From Ruminococcus sp. (GTDB taxonomy: Bacteria; Bacillota; Clostridia; Oscillospirales; Ruminococcaceae), in assembly GCA_021201755.1 (NCBI GenBank), contig JAJQEI010000016.1, positions 18,444 to 82,443 on the forward strand: 64,000 nt of DNA. The letters run 5' to 3'. Both the position numbers and the translations under genes were made by a program. The notes under the pieces were generated by a model. That model saw only the letters and a program-made list of their open reading frames with translations, searched no databases and was not told where the DNA came from. Positions 7,887-17,014 of the stretch are shown here, piece by piece. The first letter of the stretch is position 1. The number at the start of each line of letters is the position of its first letter.

Positions 7887-9350
7887 ATGGTAACAAATGA
7901 CGGAATTATTATACAAATTAAACACGATACGCTTTGCGAGGTGGCAAAGCTCGTTTTTGCCGGACGATATGAAAAAGAGAAAGAAGATCTTCCCCTTCGG
8001 CTGATGCCCGGACCCAAAGCACAATATCGTTGTTGCATCTATAAAGAACGGGAAATCACACGGCAAAGAGTGCGATTGGCAGAAAACAAGAACCCACAGG
8101 GTGCAAAAAACAATCTGACGGTACAGGTGATTCAAGCCGCCTGCGAGGGCTGTCCAATTTCTCGATACGTGGTAACAGACAACTGCCAAAAGTGCATGGG
8201 AAAAGCCTGCCAACAATCCTGCAATTTCGGTGCCATCAGCATTGGTGTCAACCGTGCCCATATTGATCCTTCCAAATGTCGAGAGTGCGGAAAATGTGCA
8301 TCAGCTTGTCCTTATAATGCTATTGCAGACCTGATTCGTCCCTGTAAACGGAGCTGCCCTGTGGGTGCAATCTCCACAGACGAAAATGGTATTTGTATGA
8401 TAGATGAAAACAAGTGCATCCAATGCGGAAAGTGTATTCACAGCTGCCCATTCGGTGCAATTAGCTCGAAATCCAATATCGTGGAGGTCTGTCAGGCGAT
8501 TGTCAATGGAAAACACGTCTATGCCATGATGGCACCTTCTGCCGAAGGACAATTCGGCGAAAACATTACGTTTGAAAGCTGGCGTAAAGCATTAAAAGAA
8601 GTAGGATTCGTCGATCTAGTTGAAGTCGGATTAGGCGGTGACCTGACAGCTTACTCTGAAGCGGCAGAATGGGCGGAAGCAAAACAAAAAGGAAAGAAGC
8701 TTACAACATCTTGTTGTCCCGCATTTGTCAACCTGATTCGACTGCATTATCCAGATCTAGCTGACAATATCTCTACTACCGTTTCCCCTATGGCTGGCGT
8801 TTCTCGTTGGATCAAACAACAAGATCCAGAAGCATTGACTCTGTTTATCGGTCCATGTATTGCAAAGAAGAGTGAAGTCAACGACCAAAAAATTCCCGGC
8901 AGTGCTGACTTTGCTATGACCTTTGGCGAGATTCGTGCGGTAATTCGTGCAAAAGGTATCACAATTAAAGAAGCAACAGAAACACGCCAAGAAGCAAGTA
9001 CATTTGGAAAATGGTTCGGTAACAGTGGCGGCGTAACCAATGCAGTTCTGGAATGTATGAAAGAACAAGGCATCACAGACGAGGTACAAGTAGAACGCTG
9101 CAATGGAACCGATGCGTGCAAGCGTGCGCTGCTGATGCTAAAGATGGGACGCTTTTCAGGCGATTTCATTGAGGGTATGGCGTGCGATGGTGGCTGCGTG
9201 GGCGGCCCGAGCCGTCACTTAGACGTAACCAAATTTAAACGTGATCGTGAAAATCTCATCAAAAAAGCGGATGATCGCACTGTAGAAGAAAATCTCAAGC
9301 GTATGGGGGCGGATAAAGTCCCTATGCACCGTAACAACTGGAAAGGATAA
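7887..9350 (+). CDS. Group B-type [FeFe]-hydrogenase
   Basis: 487 residues. The N-terminus has Cys-rich ferredoxin-like segments (CQKCMGKACQQSC, CRECGKCASACP, CIQCGKCIHSCP) for [4Fe-4S] clusters. The H-cluster motifs follow: L1 TSCCPAF near residue 275, L2 FIGPCIAKKSE near 312, and L3 EGMACDGGCVGG near 440. The TSCCPAF form and the long Cys-rich N-terminus fit the group B/monomeric class of gut Clostridia. It would reduce protons with ferredoxin electrons, or oxidise H2, in the cytoplasm. All cluster-binding Cys motifs appear intact. AGGAGG precedes the ATG. The pairing with divergent hydE supports the call; class and direction in vivo are inference. Confidence 0.93.
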   Translation: MVTNDGIIIQIKHDTLCEVAKLVFAGRYEKEKEDLPLRLMPGPKAQYRCCIYKEREITRQRVRLAENKNPQGAKNNLTVQVIQAACEGCPISRYVVTDNCQKCMGKACQQSCNFGAISIGVNRAHIDPSKCRECGKCASACPYNAIADLIRPCKRSCPVGAISTDENGICMIDENKCIQCGKCIHSCPFGAISSKSNIVEVCQAIVNGKHVYAMMAPSAEGQFGENITFESWRKALKEVGFVDLVEVGLGGDLTAYSEAAEWAEAKQKGKKLTTSCCPAFVNLIRLHYPDLADNISTTVSPMAGVSRWIKQQDPEALTLFIGPCIAKKSEVNDQKIPGSADFAMTFGEIRAVIRAKGITIKEATETRQEASTFGKWFGNSGGVTNAVLECMKEQGITDEVQVERCNGTDACKRALLMLKMGRFSGDFIEGMACDGGCVGGPSRHLDVTKFKRDRENLIKKADDRTVEENLKRMGADKVPMHRNNWKG

Positions 9351-9453
9351 TATTAGCACATTTTCCGTCTCTCGTGAATACACTATAGAGAAGCAAAGGC
9401 AGTGAAAGTATTGCCTTTGACTAATTGGTACTTCACGTCAAGGAGGTTTTTCT

Positions 9454-10233
9454 ATGAGTCAATTTCAGTCGGAATCTTGTGCCAATACGCCAATAAAAGT
9501 GCAGCGTGTCTTTGACAGCTGCAGCGATCGGGATTGCTTTTCCAATGTGCAAATTATCATGGACGGTGGTGAACTGCCGTCCAATATCACTATGGTAAAG
9601 AGCCGCTGCGTTCGAGTTTCAGATATTTGTATGACTATCGAACCTGTTCCATTTAACCGAGGCTTTTATTCCATCGATCTAACGTATACGTTTCGTGTAG
9701 AGCTAATGGCGTACGAACGTTCTTGTAGTAGTCCTGTTCTCTTGACCGGTACTGCTTATACCAACAAAAATGTAATTCTCTATGGTGGTGAAAGCAACAC
9801 CAAAACTTTCTTCAGCAACGGTGGTCACTTAGGCGACACCAATGCTTGCTGCGAAACAGTCAATCTGCCTACAGCGGCAGTACAGGTAGTAGATCCAATC
9901 ACCCTAGAGGCACGAATTGGCACAGTCTGCATAACAGAAAATACTGCGCCAACTCGCACTGTAATCATGACGCTGGGACTTTTCTCCGTAGTAGAATTGT
10001 TCCGACCGGTCACCGTTCTCGTACCCACATATGCGTATACGATTCCCATAAAAGAATGCCATGCAGACACGGAATCACCCTGCGCCGTATTCGACAAAAT
10101 TCGCTTCCCTGCGGAGGAATTTACCACCAGTGGGTTACCCATCGATGCCATCAATACGACGCATACAAAAGAATGTGGCTGTGACAGTGAAACAGAAATC
10201 GACTATATCACGGATCGCAGTACACTGGAGTAA
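9454..10233 (+). CDS. Cys-rich conserved protein of unknown function
   Basis: 259 residues with a perfect AAGGAGG before ATG 9454. There is no signal peptide or membrane helix. It has many Cys, several paired (CSDRDC, NACCE, CGCD). The body is beta-rich: SIDLTYTFRVELMAYE, TGTAYTNKNVILYGG, AAVQVVDPITLEARIG and RTVIMTLGLFSVVELFRPV. A similar style, with a VQRVFDSC start and a hydrophobic strand pattern, occurs in uncharacterised clostridial proteins linked to spores. It sits between the hydrogenase and yunB/spoIIID, so a spore-coat-like role is possible, but that rests on neighbourhood alone. It ends at a strong terminator. Confidence 0.65.
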   Translation: MSQFQSESCANTPIKVQRVFDSCSDRDCFSNVQIIMDGGELPSNITMVKSRCVRVSDICMTIEPVPFNRGFYSIDLTYTFRVELMAYERSCSSPVLLTGTAYTNKNVILYGGESNTKTFFSNGGHLGDTNACCETVNLPTAAVQVVDPITLEARIGTVCITENTAPTRTVIMTLGLFSVVELFRPVTVLVPTYAYTIPIKECHADTESPCAVFDKIRFPAEEFTTSGLPIDAINTTHTKECGCDSETEIDYITDRSTLE

Positions 10234-10245
10234 TGCACCATAAAA

Positions 10246-10274
10246 ACACAGGCGGCTTTTTGCCGCCTGTTTTG
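10246..10274 (+). terminator. Intrinsic terminator after the Cys-rich gene
   Basis: ACAGGCGGC-TTTTT-GCCGCCTGT followed by TTTTG: a nine-pair GC-rich stem 12 bases after the stop codon. Confidence 0.9.
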
Positions 10275-10290
10275 GGAAAGGAACTAATTT

Positions 10291-10941
10291 ATGCGCCGAC
10301 AAGCTTATACAGGACGTCGTAAACAATTTCGCTCCCTCCTCATTTTTCTTGTGATTACAACCATTCTCCTTGGATTGCTCATTCATATGGATCGTGCCAT
10401 TCGTCCTAATTTGTGTGCTGTCTGCCAAAGCGAAACAAAACGCTATGCATCAGCACTTTTGGCATATACAATTTCTGATGTATTGAAAAACAACAATATA
10501 CAGAACAACGATTTCACACAGATTTTCTACGATTCCAACGGCAGTGTAACAGCGGTGGAAACAAACGCAGTACAAGTTAACGCACTGCAAGCAACGTTAT
10601 TATCCGCTGTACAAACTCGATTGGACAATTGCCGGGATGCAATGCTGAATTTCTCTCTTGGAACTGCCACAGACGTATAGATCCTTGCGGAGCATGGTCC
10701 TCACATTTCGGTACATTTGATGCCCATCGGAAATGCTTCAGTGATACTGGTCAGCTCCGTCGAGTCAGTCGGTATTAATCAAGCCAGCCACACCATTTAT
10801 GCAGAAGTGACAGCGGAAATTCAAGCAGCAATCCCATTTTCAAAAACGATAGTAGAAGTATCTTTTCAATACCTCATTGCTGAAACTATGATTCTAGGAA
10901 ATGTTCCCAACACTTATCTCGAATTTGACGGAATAAATTAA
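10291..10941 (+). pseudogene. yunB: Sporulation protein YunB with an amber stop
   Basis: One frame of 217 codons from ATG 10291 (GGAAAGGA upstream) reads as YunB: a single N-terminal membrane helix (LLIFLVITTILLGLLI), AIRPNLCAV, then after the middle LAEHGPHISVHLMPIGN, SVGINQASHTIYAEV, AETMILGNVPNTYLEF. The GINQ-x-H-x-IY and ET-I-G-VP-Y motifs are characteristic of the family. The frame is interrupted by TAG at 10678-10680 (codon 130), right where the conserved second half starts. In Bacillus YunB is made in the mother cell and is needed for normal spores. The stop should abolish function unless suppressed or a sequence error; everything downstream is well conserved, so the lesion is recent. 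Confidence 0.82.
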
Positions 10942-10945
10942 ACGA

Positions 10946-10989
10946 AAAAAATCCACTTGGAAAGGCAAAAGCTTTTTCAAGTGGATTTT
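10946..10989 (+). terminator. Intrinsic terminator after yunB
   Basis: AAAAATCCACTTG pairs with CAAGTGGATTTTG around a loop with a second short A/T pairing. It starts five bases after the yunB stop. Confidence 0.8.
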
Positions 10990-11118
10990 GCCGTATCCGT
11001 GTGATTTTCTCACAGGCGGCATCTATGCCAAAGCAGTGACTCCATGGATCTGCTGCTACTGTTATTGTATGCAGCAAAACAAAAACAGTGCAAGGAAATA
11101 TCTAGAAATTGAAAATCA

Positions 11119-12777
11119 TTATCCAAAATGCTTGGCACTACGCAAATTCAGCGTCTGTGCGAATGGATCAAAATTTAAGTCTGTATTGCCTGCACTGGCG
11201 ATACAATATTGTTTTTTATAGAATATCGGAATAAACCAATCGTCGTTTAAAATCTCTTGTTCCAGCGCAGCGCATTGTTCCAATAGTTCTGAATCTGTTT
11301 GACACTTCCCCAAAGCAATAATTTGCTGATCTACTTCTTCGTCCACATATTGAAACACATTTCCAGAAGCAAATTGCTCCAACACAGACGCCGGATCGTT
11401 AGATGAACCGGTGATACCGTACACTGCAATGGTATAATCTCCATCTGAAATTCGCTCCCAATATTCACTTTCTGTCACCTCTTCAATGCCAATATAAAAT
11501 CCGAAAATATCTTGCCATGTCTGAATAATATCATGCAAATTCTCACAATCCATCAATGTGCGACACATGAGAATTTTCGTAGAATCCAGTGATTCAATGC
11601 CCAGTTCTGCCATTCCTACTTGCATATACTGTACCGCAGTTGCTTCATCATATGTGATAACCGTCTCCGGATAAGATTCCCGATAGTTCGTACCATTCCA
11701 ATAGACCGCAGGAGCAATAATTCCAGAAGTACCGGTCAAATCTCCATCTGAATTTTCACCAATGCTGCTGCGATCGATGCCAATGGACAACGCACGCCGA
11801 ATTTTTTGATTGGAAAAGACATTGCTGTTCGGATTAAATATCAAACCTAGCGTAGTCGCTTCACTTTCGTTAACGACATAATTATCTTCATTTTCATAAT
11901 CCGTACTATAAATCGACGTCATAATCAAATCCGATTCACTGGAAGTCAAATCATCTGCAACACTCTGCTGTGAATTGCGAATGTGAACCGTCAATTCCGT
12001 GGGATAAACACTACGTGCATCAGTATTGGCAGAATTACGCCGCATATAAATCAAATTATCGCTGCCATAACTGTCATAAAACCAAAGCCGCAAATAAAAT
12101 GCACCGCAGGAAGCTACGGAAGATTGATCTAACCCATAACGGCCTTTTGTCTGCTGAAAAAATTTTTCACTGCAGGGCATTGCGGCGGTAGTCGATAATA
12201 AAGATAAAAATCGTGTATTGGCATAGTCCAATATAAATTGCAATTGTGTGTCGCTGACTGCACGAACACCAATTTCTGTGTAATCCGCCGTACCATCGAT
12301 AATCGCCTGTGCATTTTCAAGACAGGCAAAAGTTTCCCGATAAGGCGACTGTGTCTCCGGATTGAACATTCGCTGAAATGCATAGACATAGTCTGCAGCC
12401 GTCAAAGACCACGTTTCTCCGTCATCTATCACATCGTCTCCGTTTTTGTCGTAGTACCAGTAATAATCATCATTTAATATTACCGTATAGACAAGACCAT
12501 CTGAAGACACCGCAACGCTTTTGGCAGCAGCGTATTGCAGATTTCCTTCCTCGTTCATTTCAAATAACCCTTCATATAAATTTCGGATAATTGTCATTGA
12601 AGCAGAATCCGTAGCAGATTGTGGATCTAGCGTTTTCGGATTGCTGTCAATACTGAACGTAAACGTATAACCGGAACCATCGCCGTCACTACTCTGAAAA
12701 GGCAACGTACATCCGGAAAAAAATGTCACAGCAGCAAGTGCTGTGGCAAAAAAACAGAATGGAATGATACGAGGCAT
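11119..12777 (-). CDS. Peptide ABC transporter substrate-binding lipoprotein
   Basis: 552 residues. A lipoprotein signal ends in FFSGC at about residue 23, so the mature protein is anchored outside the membrane. The rest is an SBP_bac_5 (OppA/DppA) protein: NPKTLDPQSATDSAS, IRNLYEGLFEMNEEG, YVFAYQRMFNPET-like YVYAFQRMFNPET, and VVNESEATTLGLIFNPN. This family hands oligopeptides, or sometimes oligosaccharides, to an ABC permease. No permease or ATPase gene is adjacent, so it is an orphan binding protein. ATG 12777 is chosen over the upstream TTG because AAAGGAAG lies at the right distance. Confidence 0.87.
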   Translation of the reverse strand: MPRIIPFCFFATALAAVTFFSGCTLPFQSSDGDGSGYTFTFSIDSNPKTLDPQSATDSASMTIIRNLYEGLFEMNEEGNLQYAAAKSVAVSSDGLVYTVILNDDYYWYYDKNGDDVIDDGETWSLTAADYVYAFQRMFNPETQSPYRETFACLENAQAIIDGTADYTEIGVRAVSDTQLQFILDYANTRFLSLLSTTAAMPCSEKFFQQTKGRYGLDQSSVASCGAFYLRLWFYDSYGSDNLIYMRRNSANTDARSVYPTELTVHIRNSQQSVADDLTSSESDLIMTSIYSTDYENEDNYVVNESEATTLGLIFNPNSNVFSNQKIRRALSIGIDRSSIGENSDGDLTGTSGIIAPAVYWNGTNYRESYPETVITYDEATAVQYMQVGMAELGIESLDSTKILMCRTLMDCENLHDIIQTWQDIFGFYIGIEEVTESEYWERISDGDYTIAVYGITGSSNDPASVLEQFASGNVFQYVDEEVDQQIIALGKCQTDSELLEQCAALEQEILNDDWFIPIFYKKQYCIASAGNTDLNFDPFAQTLNLRSAKHFG

Positions 12778-13082
12778 ATCCAATTTCTTCCTTTCTCTTG
12801 CACAGTCAAATATTTGTTCTTTACACTCTTTTTGCTGTCAAAGCCACTTCATTTATCATGAACTGTTTCAAAACAGCTTATGCACTCTATTTTTATTATA
12901 CCACGATTTGTAGCAATATGCAAGAACTTCATTCGATTTTTTTCGTGTTCTTTTTGCTGGCAATTTTTTTTTGTGAAACTATCTCCTTTGTTCTCGTTTT
13001 TCAACCTCTCGCATAAGCTATACGCAGAACAGATTGTACGACGTTCTGTTCCCATGTACATTTATAAATGGGAGAGAGAAAT
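12778..13082. other. Divergent intergenic region
   Basis: Holds the leftward promoter of the peptide-binding gene. The right half, which must contain the spoIIID promoter, shows no housekeeping consensus, as expected if a sporulation sigma factor is used. No other gene seen. Confidence 0.5.
12895..12923 (-). promoter_or_regulatory. Promoter for the substrate-binding lipoprotein
   Basis: Leftward TTGCAT (12923-12918), 17-base spacer, TATAAT (12900-12895). Confidence 0.7.
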
Positions 13083-13373
13083 ATGAGAGAACAATCCGAA
13101 ACACGGGCGGTGATTTTGGGGAAATATATTGTGCAAGAAAAAGCTACCGTACGTGCCGCTGCGGAGTGGTTTGGTGTATTGAAAAGTACGGTATATAAGG
13201 ACATCAGCGAACGTTTGGAACAAATCCAGCCTGAATTATACGCACAGGCGAAAGCAGTACTCGAACAAAATAAACAAGAACGTCATATCAGAGGCGGTCT
13301 TGCAACAAAACGAAAATATGAACTACAACGAAAGCAGCGAGAAGCATGGCAGTTAAAAAAATCAGAATCATGA
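13083..13373 (+). CDS. spoIIID: Sporulation transcription factor SpoIIID
   Basis: 96 residues. LGKYIVQEKATVRAAAEWFGV is the first part of the SpoIIID helix-turn-helix, followed by KSTVYKDISERL and, near residue 65, HIRGGLATKRKY, the basic C-terminal helix that also contacts DNA. SpoIIID acts in the mother cell after sigma-E to switch genes on or off and to allow sigma-K. ATG 13083 fits GGGAGAG, which lies inside the longer frame starting at 13068. The recognition helix reads FGVLKSTVYKD, where the family usually has Ser at the Leu position (one C-to-T change); the effect on DNA binding is unknown. The rest appears full length. Confidence 0.92.
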   Translation: MREQSETRAVILGKYIVQEKATVRAAAEWFGVLKSTVYKDISERLEQIQPELYAQAKAVLEQNKQERHIRGGLATKRKYELQRKQREAWQLKKSES

Positions 13374-13374
13374 A

Positions 13375-13416
13375 AAAAGTCATTCTCACTTCATTTTTTC
13401 AGTGGGAATGACTTTT
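13375..13416. terminator. Bidirectional terminator between spoIIID and GH26
   Basis: AAAAGTCATTCTCACT pairs with AGTGGGAATGACTTTT with T runs on both strands. It serves two convergent genes. Confidence 0.85.
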
Positions 13417-13449
13417 AAATTTTTATGGATCTAATAAAAGTGCTTTCAC

Positions 13450-15522
13450 CTATCCTGTGTAAGGCAAAGTATCAACCAGCTGTACAAGGAATCGTAGTAG
13501 CACCAACGCATCCTCTGCGCCCAATACTCCACTACCATCACAATCAGAATTCGCAATTGCATCCGTTGACAAATCCACGCTGCCTGCAATCGACTTGTTG
13601 AGCAAGACAACATCCGCCAAAGTAACATTTCCATCTAGGTTGATATCGCCACACATAACATCACCAGTAACATTGCCGTCGGATGTAGCCGTAGTTTCGG
13701 ACTCCGTAGTTTCCGTAGTGGTTTCCTCCGTCGTTTCACTTACGTCCGATTCTGTTGTTGTTTCAGATATTGTAGTACTATCTTCAGTTGAGACCGTATC
13801 CGATGTTGTATCTGAACTGATAATAGATTCCGTTGAATCAGTATCGCTTGTTATATCTGTATCTGTTGTTTCTACTCCTAACGTTGTCGTTTCCGTTTCG
13901 GTGGATTCCGTTGTTTCATCTGTTACAGTAGTTGTTGTCGTATAACCAGAATTATTATATAAATCTGCTGGCAATTCACTCAACGTAATGCAATAATCAC
14001 TCTGATACATTTCTTTCAGCGTATCTGCATTCTGATAACTATCGCTAGAAACAAAATTACTGTCTCCATCGTTGTCATACCAGATACAGAAGTACAGCCA
14101 CCCTGCTTCTTCTATCTGCAAATTCGTCAGACTCGGAACTGTATCATTTTCCGGCATGGACACCATCTTGTTGCCGTCCACATAATCCACCAACGAATAG
14201 AAAATCTTGCTTTCCGCATCTTCATTTGGACCACTGGTTAAACCATCGTGTCGATTATAGGTAGTATTATACTTATCATAGCCGACAATGTCTACATAGT
14301 CATCGCCTACATACCACTGCGCAGAATCGTCTGACCAAGCATAAAGGTTTTGTTCCCAAATAATGTTATAAAGTTCATAATCCTCCGTCAAAGCATCATA
14401 GAAATATTGCCACAATGCCTTATACGCTTCTGCACCATCCTGTGCCCACCAGAACCATGCACCACTGCCATCTAATCCACCGTTTCCTTCAGCCTCGTGG
14501 AATGGACGCAGAATAATCGGCACATTGTTGTCTTGCAAAATCGTCAGCTGCTCTGCCAAATCTTCGATAATGGTATCCAGATATTGATTTTCTTTTGTGC
14601 CATCTACCACAGCATTCTCTACACTGAATGTACTGTTTACGCCATAAGAACAATCCGTCCAATCCAATGTATCGCCGATTTCATAGCTATCAAAATCTTT
14701 CGGCAAATTGATATGCCACGAAGCTGTTGCGATACCACCACGTTCATTAACCCATTCGATAATACGTTCTGTCGTACCGTCTTCCCAGCCATACAACGGA
14801 TTGTAGTTCATAAAATCAAAGCCACGAATTGCCGGATACTCACCGGACAAATCGTAGAGGTATTCAAATTCCTGTTCATAGTTTCCATCATGACCACCAC
14901 CGTAGATCTCCTGCTGTCCGGAGATAATATGTTCGCCATAGACACTAGTGAGATAATTCATCAGCGACTTGGTTTCACTTGTGGCATCTGGATCACACGT
15001 ATCTGAAGATACTGTTAAGTCAACAGACTCAGCCGTTTGAATGGTAATGGTATCATAGCAGCCATACCCATAAACCGGCTTAATTTCAATGGTATTTTCA
15101 CCCTCCTGTAAGCGATAACGTCCGATATCCAGCTCCTGGAACGTATCGCTATAAGGCATAACAAAGGTATAATCCGTTCCGTTGATAGAAATTGTCTGCA
15201 TTCTGCCGTCGGTATCCAAAATCTGGGCATAATCAAAAAGGATTTCATACATACCCTCTTCCGGTGCTTCTACTGTAAAAGAAAGCGTTTCTCCTGTCAA
15301 ATAAACGAATCCCTCCCCAGAGTAGCCGGAGGACAATGCCCCATAGACATCCGTCCATACTGTTGGACTACCGCCACCAGATAGCTCCAAATCTTCACAT
15401 TCTGCTTGGAAAATCACATCAGCGGCACTCACAGACAACGTTGACTGTACAGACTGCATCAATCCCGCACACATAGCCAATGCTACGACAGCACAGCCAG
15501 TTCTTTTCATAAATTTACGCAT
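13450..15522 (-). CDS. GH26 mannanase-type enzyme with CBM35-like domain and dockerin
   Basis: 690 residues, secreted (signal to about residue 33, VSAAD). Residues 35-165 form a CBM35/CBM6-like beta-sandwich (FQAECEDLELSGG, YSGEGFVYLTGE, FQELDIGRYRLQEGENTI). Residues 175-520 are GH26: SGQQEIYGGG, PAIRGFDFMNYNP, ASWHINLPKDF, the acid/base region ILRPFHEAEG, IIWEQNLY, DIVGYDKY and the nucleophile region MPENDTVPS. A Thr/Ser/Glu linker of about 90 residues precedes a dockerin with two calcium loops (CGDINLDGNVTLADVVLLNK; SDCDGSGVLGAEDALVLL), so the enzyme is cellulosomal. GH26 enzymes cut beta-1,4-mannan, occasionally beta-1,3-1,4 links. It has its own promoter. Confidence 0.92.
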   Translation of the reverse strand: MRKFMKRTGCAVVALAMCAGLMQSVQSTLSVSAADVIFQAECEDLELSGGGSPTVWTDVYGALSSGYSGEGFVYLTGETLSFTVEAPEEGMYEILFDYAQILDTDGRMQTISINGTDYTFVMPYSDTFQELDIGRYRLQEGENTIEIKPVYGYGCYDTITIQTAESVDLTVSSDTCDPDATSETKSLMNYLTSVYGEHIISGQQEIYGGGHDGNYEQEFEYLYDLSGEYPAIRGFDFMNYNPLYGWEDGTTERIIEWVNERGGIATASWHINLPKDFDSYEIGDTLDWTDCSYGVNSTFSVENAVVDGTKENQYLDTIIEDLAEQLTILQDNNVPIILRPFHEAEGNGGLDGSGAWFWWAQDGAEAYKALWQYFYDALTEDYELYNIIWEQNLYAWSDDSAQWYVGDDYVDIVGYDKYNTTYNRHDGLTSGPNEDAESKIFYSLVDYVDGNKMVSMPENDTVPSLTNLQIEEAGWLYFCIWYDNDGDSNFVSSDSYQNADTLKEMYQSDYCITLSELPADLYNNSGYTTTTTVTDETTESTETETTTLGVETTDTDITSDTDSTESIISSDTTSDTVSTEDSTTISETTTESDVSETTEETTTETTESETTATSDGNVTGDVMCGDINLDGNVTLADVVLLNKSIAGSVDLSTDAIANSDCDGSGVLGAEDALVLLRFLVQLVDTLPYTG

Positions 15523-15550
15523 TTTTCATGCATCCTTTCGCTAAGTGTCA

Positions 15551-15566
15551 AATGAGAGTCATCTCA
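15551..15566. promoter_or_regulatory. Dyad in the GH26 leader
   Basis: ATGAGA-GTCA-TCTCAT, between the -10 box and the start codon of the GH26 gene; a candidate operator. Confidence 0.35.
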
Positions 15567-15589
15567 TCTGCAACAAATACTATAATTTT

Positions 15590-15618
15590 ATTATAGCACT
15601 ATTTAAAAAAATTGTCAA
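15590..15618 (-). promoter_or_regulatory. GH26 promoter
   Basis: Leftward TTGACA (15618-15613), 17-base spacer, TATAAT (15595-15590). Confidence 0.8.
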
Positions 15619-15835
15619 CTGTTCCAATACGATTTTTACGAAAATCAATTTTAGTAAGCGATTTATAATAATTTATCGAAGTCTACCAAGCAATCCAGCA
15701 ATAATGTTGGAGATTGCCTTCTACTGGACTCTGTACCAACCTAAGTCCCAGTTCTGATATCTGTACGCTTATTATGTATAACGATGAATCTTCGCTTTCC
15801 ATTCAATTTGTTGTACATATCGTTTTTTACTCGCA
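15619..15835. other. Non-coding gap after GH5
   Basis: With the GH26 leader this forms a gap of about 310 bases. I find no open frame or clear terminator. GCAATC and GATTGC around 15695-15720 could form a weak imperfect hairpin ending the GH5 transcript. Confidence 0.4.
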
Positions 15836-16993
15836 TTACGCTTCTCCTGCCGACGCAATTAACTGTGCATCACTGTCTGATGCAATTTTGCATTCGCTAC
15901 GAGAGTAGAAATTATCACACACATCCCACAACACTGGTACAAAACCGTATTCGTCAATCAACTGCAGCATTTGTTCCAAGCAGTCAGTGGAATCCATATA
16001 AATAGCGTCCTTGGAAAATCGCTCTGCATCGTAAATTGATGTGCATTCCCCGACAAAAACCGGAATACCTTGATCCGTGAATGCCTGCTTTAGCAAATCA
16101 CACTGTGCCTGACTATAATTGAGCCAATCAGATCCGCCAATTTGGTTGGACCAATAATAGCCGTTGTCAATGTAATGTACTGAAACCATCAGACGATCTT
16201 CTACACTGTCCTCTGGTATTTGAAAACGTGCATCTGTCGTCTTGTCGATATTCGTCCAATAGCCGGAGACGATAAGCAGTCGCTCGGCATTATTGCCACC
16301 GGTACTGCGCACGGCATCTACAAAGGTCTGATTCATCTCATTCACATAGTCGTATAATTCATCATCCGTATAGCTATCACTTTCTTGCTGAGAGCCTAAA
16401 TTTTCGTTAAATCCTTCGAAAATAAGATAGTCAGAATAATCTGCATAACGCTCTGCAATTTGCGTCCACAAAGTACCTACAGCTGATATAACCTCTTCTT
16501 TGTCGTGATTCGTAATCAGAAATTCATCGTAGTGATGCATATTGATAACCACATACATATCATCGGCACAGCAATAATCAATAATTTCTCCCACACGATC
16601 AAAGTATTCTTCCGAAATCGTATATGTGCCGTCGTCCTCCATCATGTTTCCCCAATAAACCGGCACACGAACCGTTTGAAAGCCAGCTGCCTTCATTCCA
16701 TCGATAATTTCCTGCGTTGTTTCTATTGCACCCCAACAGGTTTCATAGTCCTGCGGAGTATTGCTGCCAATGGTCTGCGCTCCAGTCGTACTGTTAGAAC
16801 TGTCTTCCCAATATGCCTCCATAGTGTTCCCGAGATTAATACCGATTCCCATTTCCGCAGCATAATCAAAGGCTGAAAGTTCCACACACATTGTTTCTTC
16901 AACTATCGATGTATTGGCAAAATCGTCACAAGCCACACAAAATAGTACACTGCTGCATAATAGTGCTAATATAGAATGTTTTTTCATTGTCAT
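15836..16993 (-). CDS. GH5 endoglucanase-type lipoprotein
   Basis: About 385 residues. After MKK and a hydrophobic stretch the sequence CVACDD looks like a lipobox, so the enzyme is probably membrane-anchored rather than docked; there is no dockerin. The catalytic module is GH5: GIGINLGNTMEAYW, FQTVRVPVYWGN, YVVINMHHYDEF, acid/base in LIFEGFNENLGS, VSVHYIDNGYYW and nucleophile in VFVGECTS. Typical members cut beta-1,4-glucans, xyloglucan or mixed-linkage glucan. I chose ATG 16993 (GGAG eight bases upstream) over ATG 17014. It directly follows the GH1 gene on the same strand with no gap, so the two form an operon for oligosaccharide use. Confidence 0.87.
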   Translation of the reverse strand: MTMKKHSILALLCSSVLFCVACDDFANTSIVEETMCVELSAFDYAAEMGIGINLGNTMEAYWEDSSNSTTGAQTIGSNTPQDYETCWGAIETTQEIIDGMKAAGFQTVRVPVYWGNMMEDDGTYTISEEYFDRVGEIIDYCCADDMYVVINMHHYDEFLITNHDKEEVISAVGTLWTQIAERYADYSDYLIFEGFNENLGSQQESDSYTDDELYDYVNEMNQTFVDAVRSTGGNNAERLLIVSGYWTNIDKTTDARFQIPEDSVEDRLMVSVHYIDNGYYWSNQIGGSDWLNYSQAQCDLLKQAFTDQGIPVFVGECTSIYDAERFSKDAIYMDSTDCLEQMLQLIDEYGFVPVLWDVCDNFYSRSECKIASDSDAQLIASAGEA

Positions 16994-17014
16994 AGAAAGT
17001 ACTCCAATTTTCAC

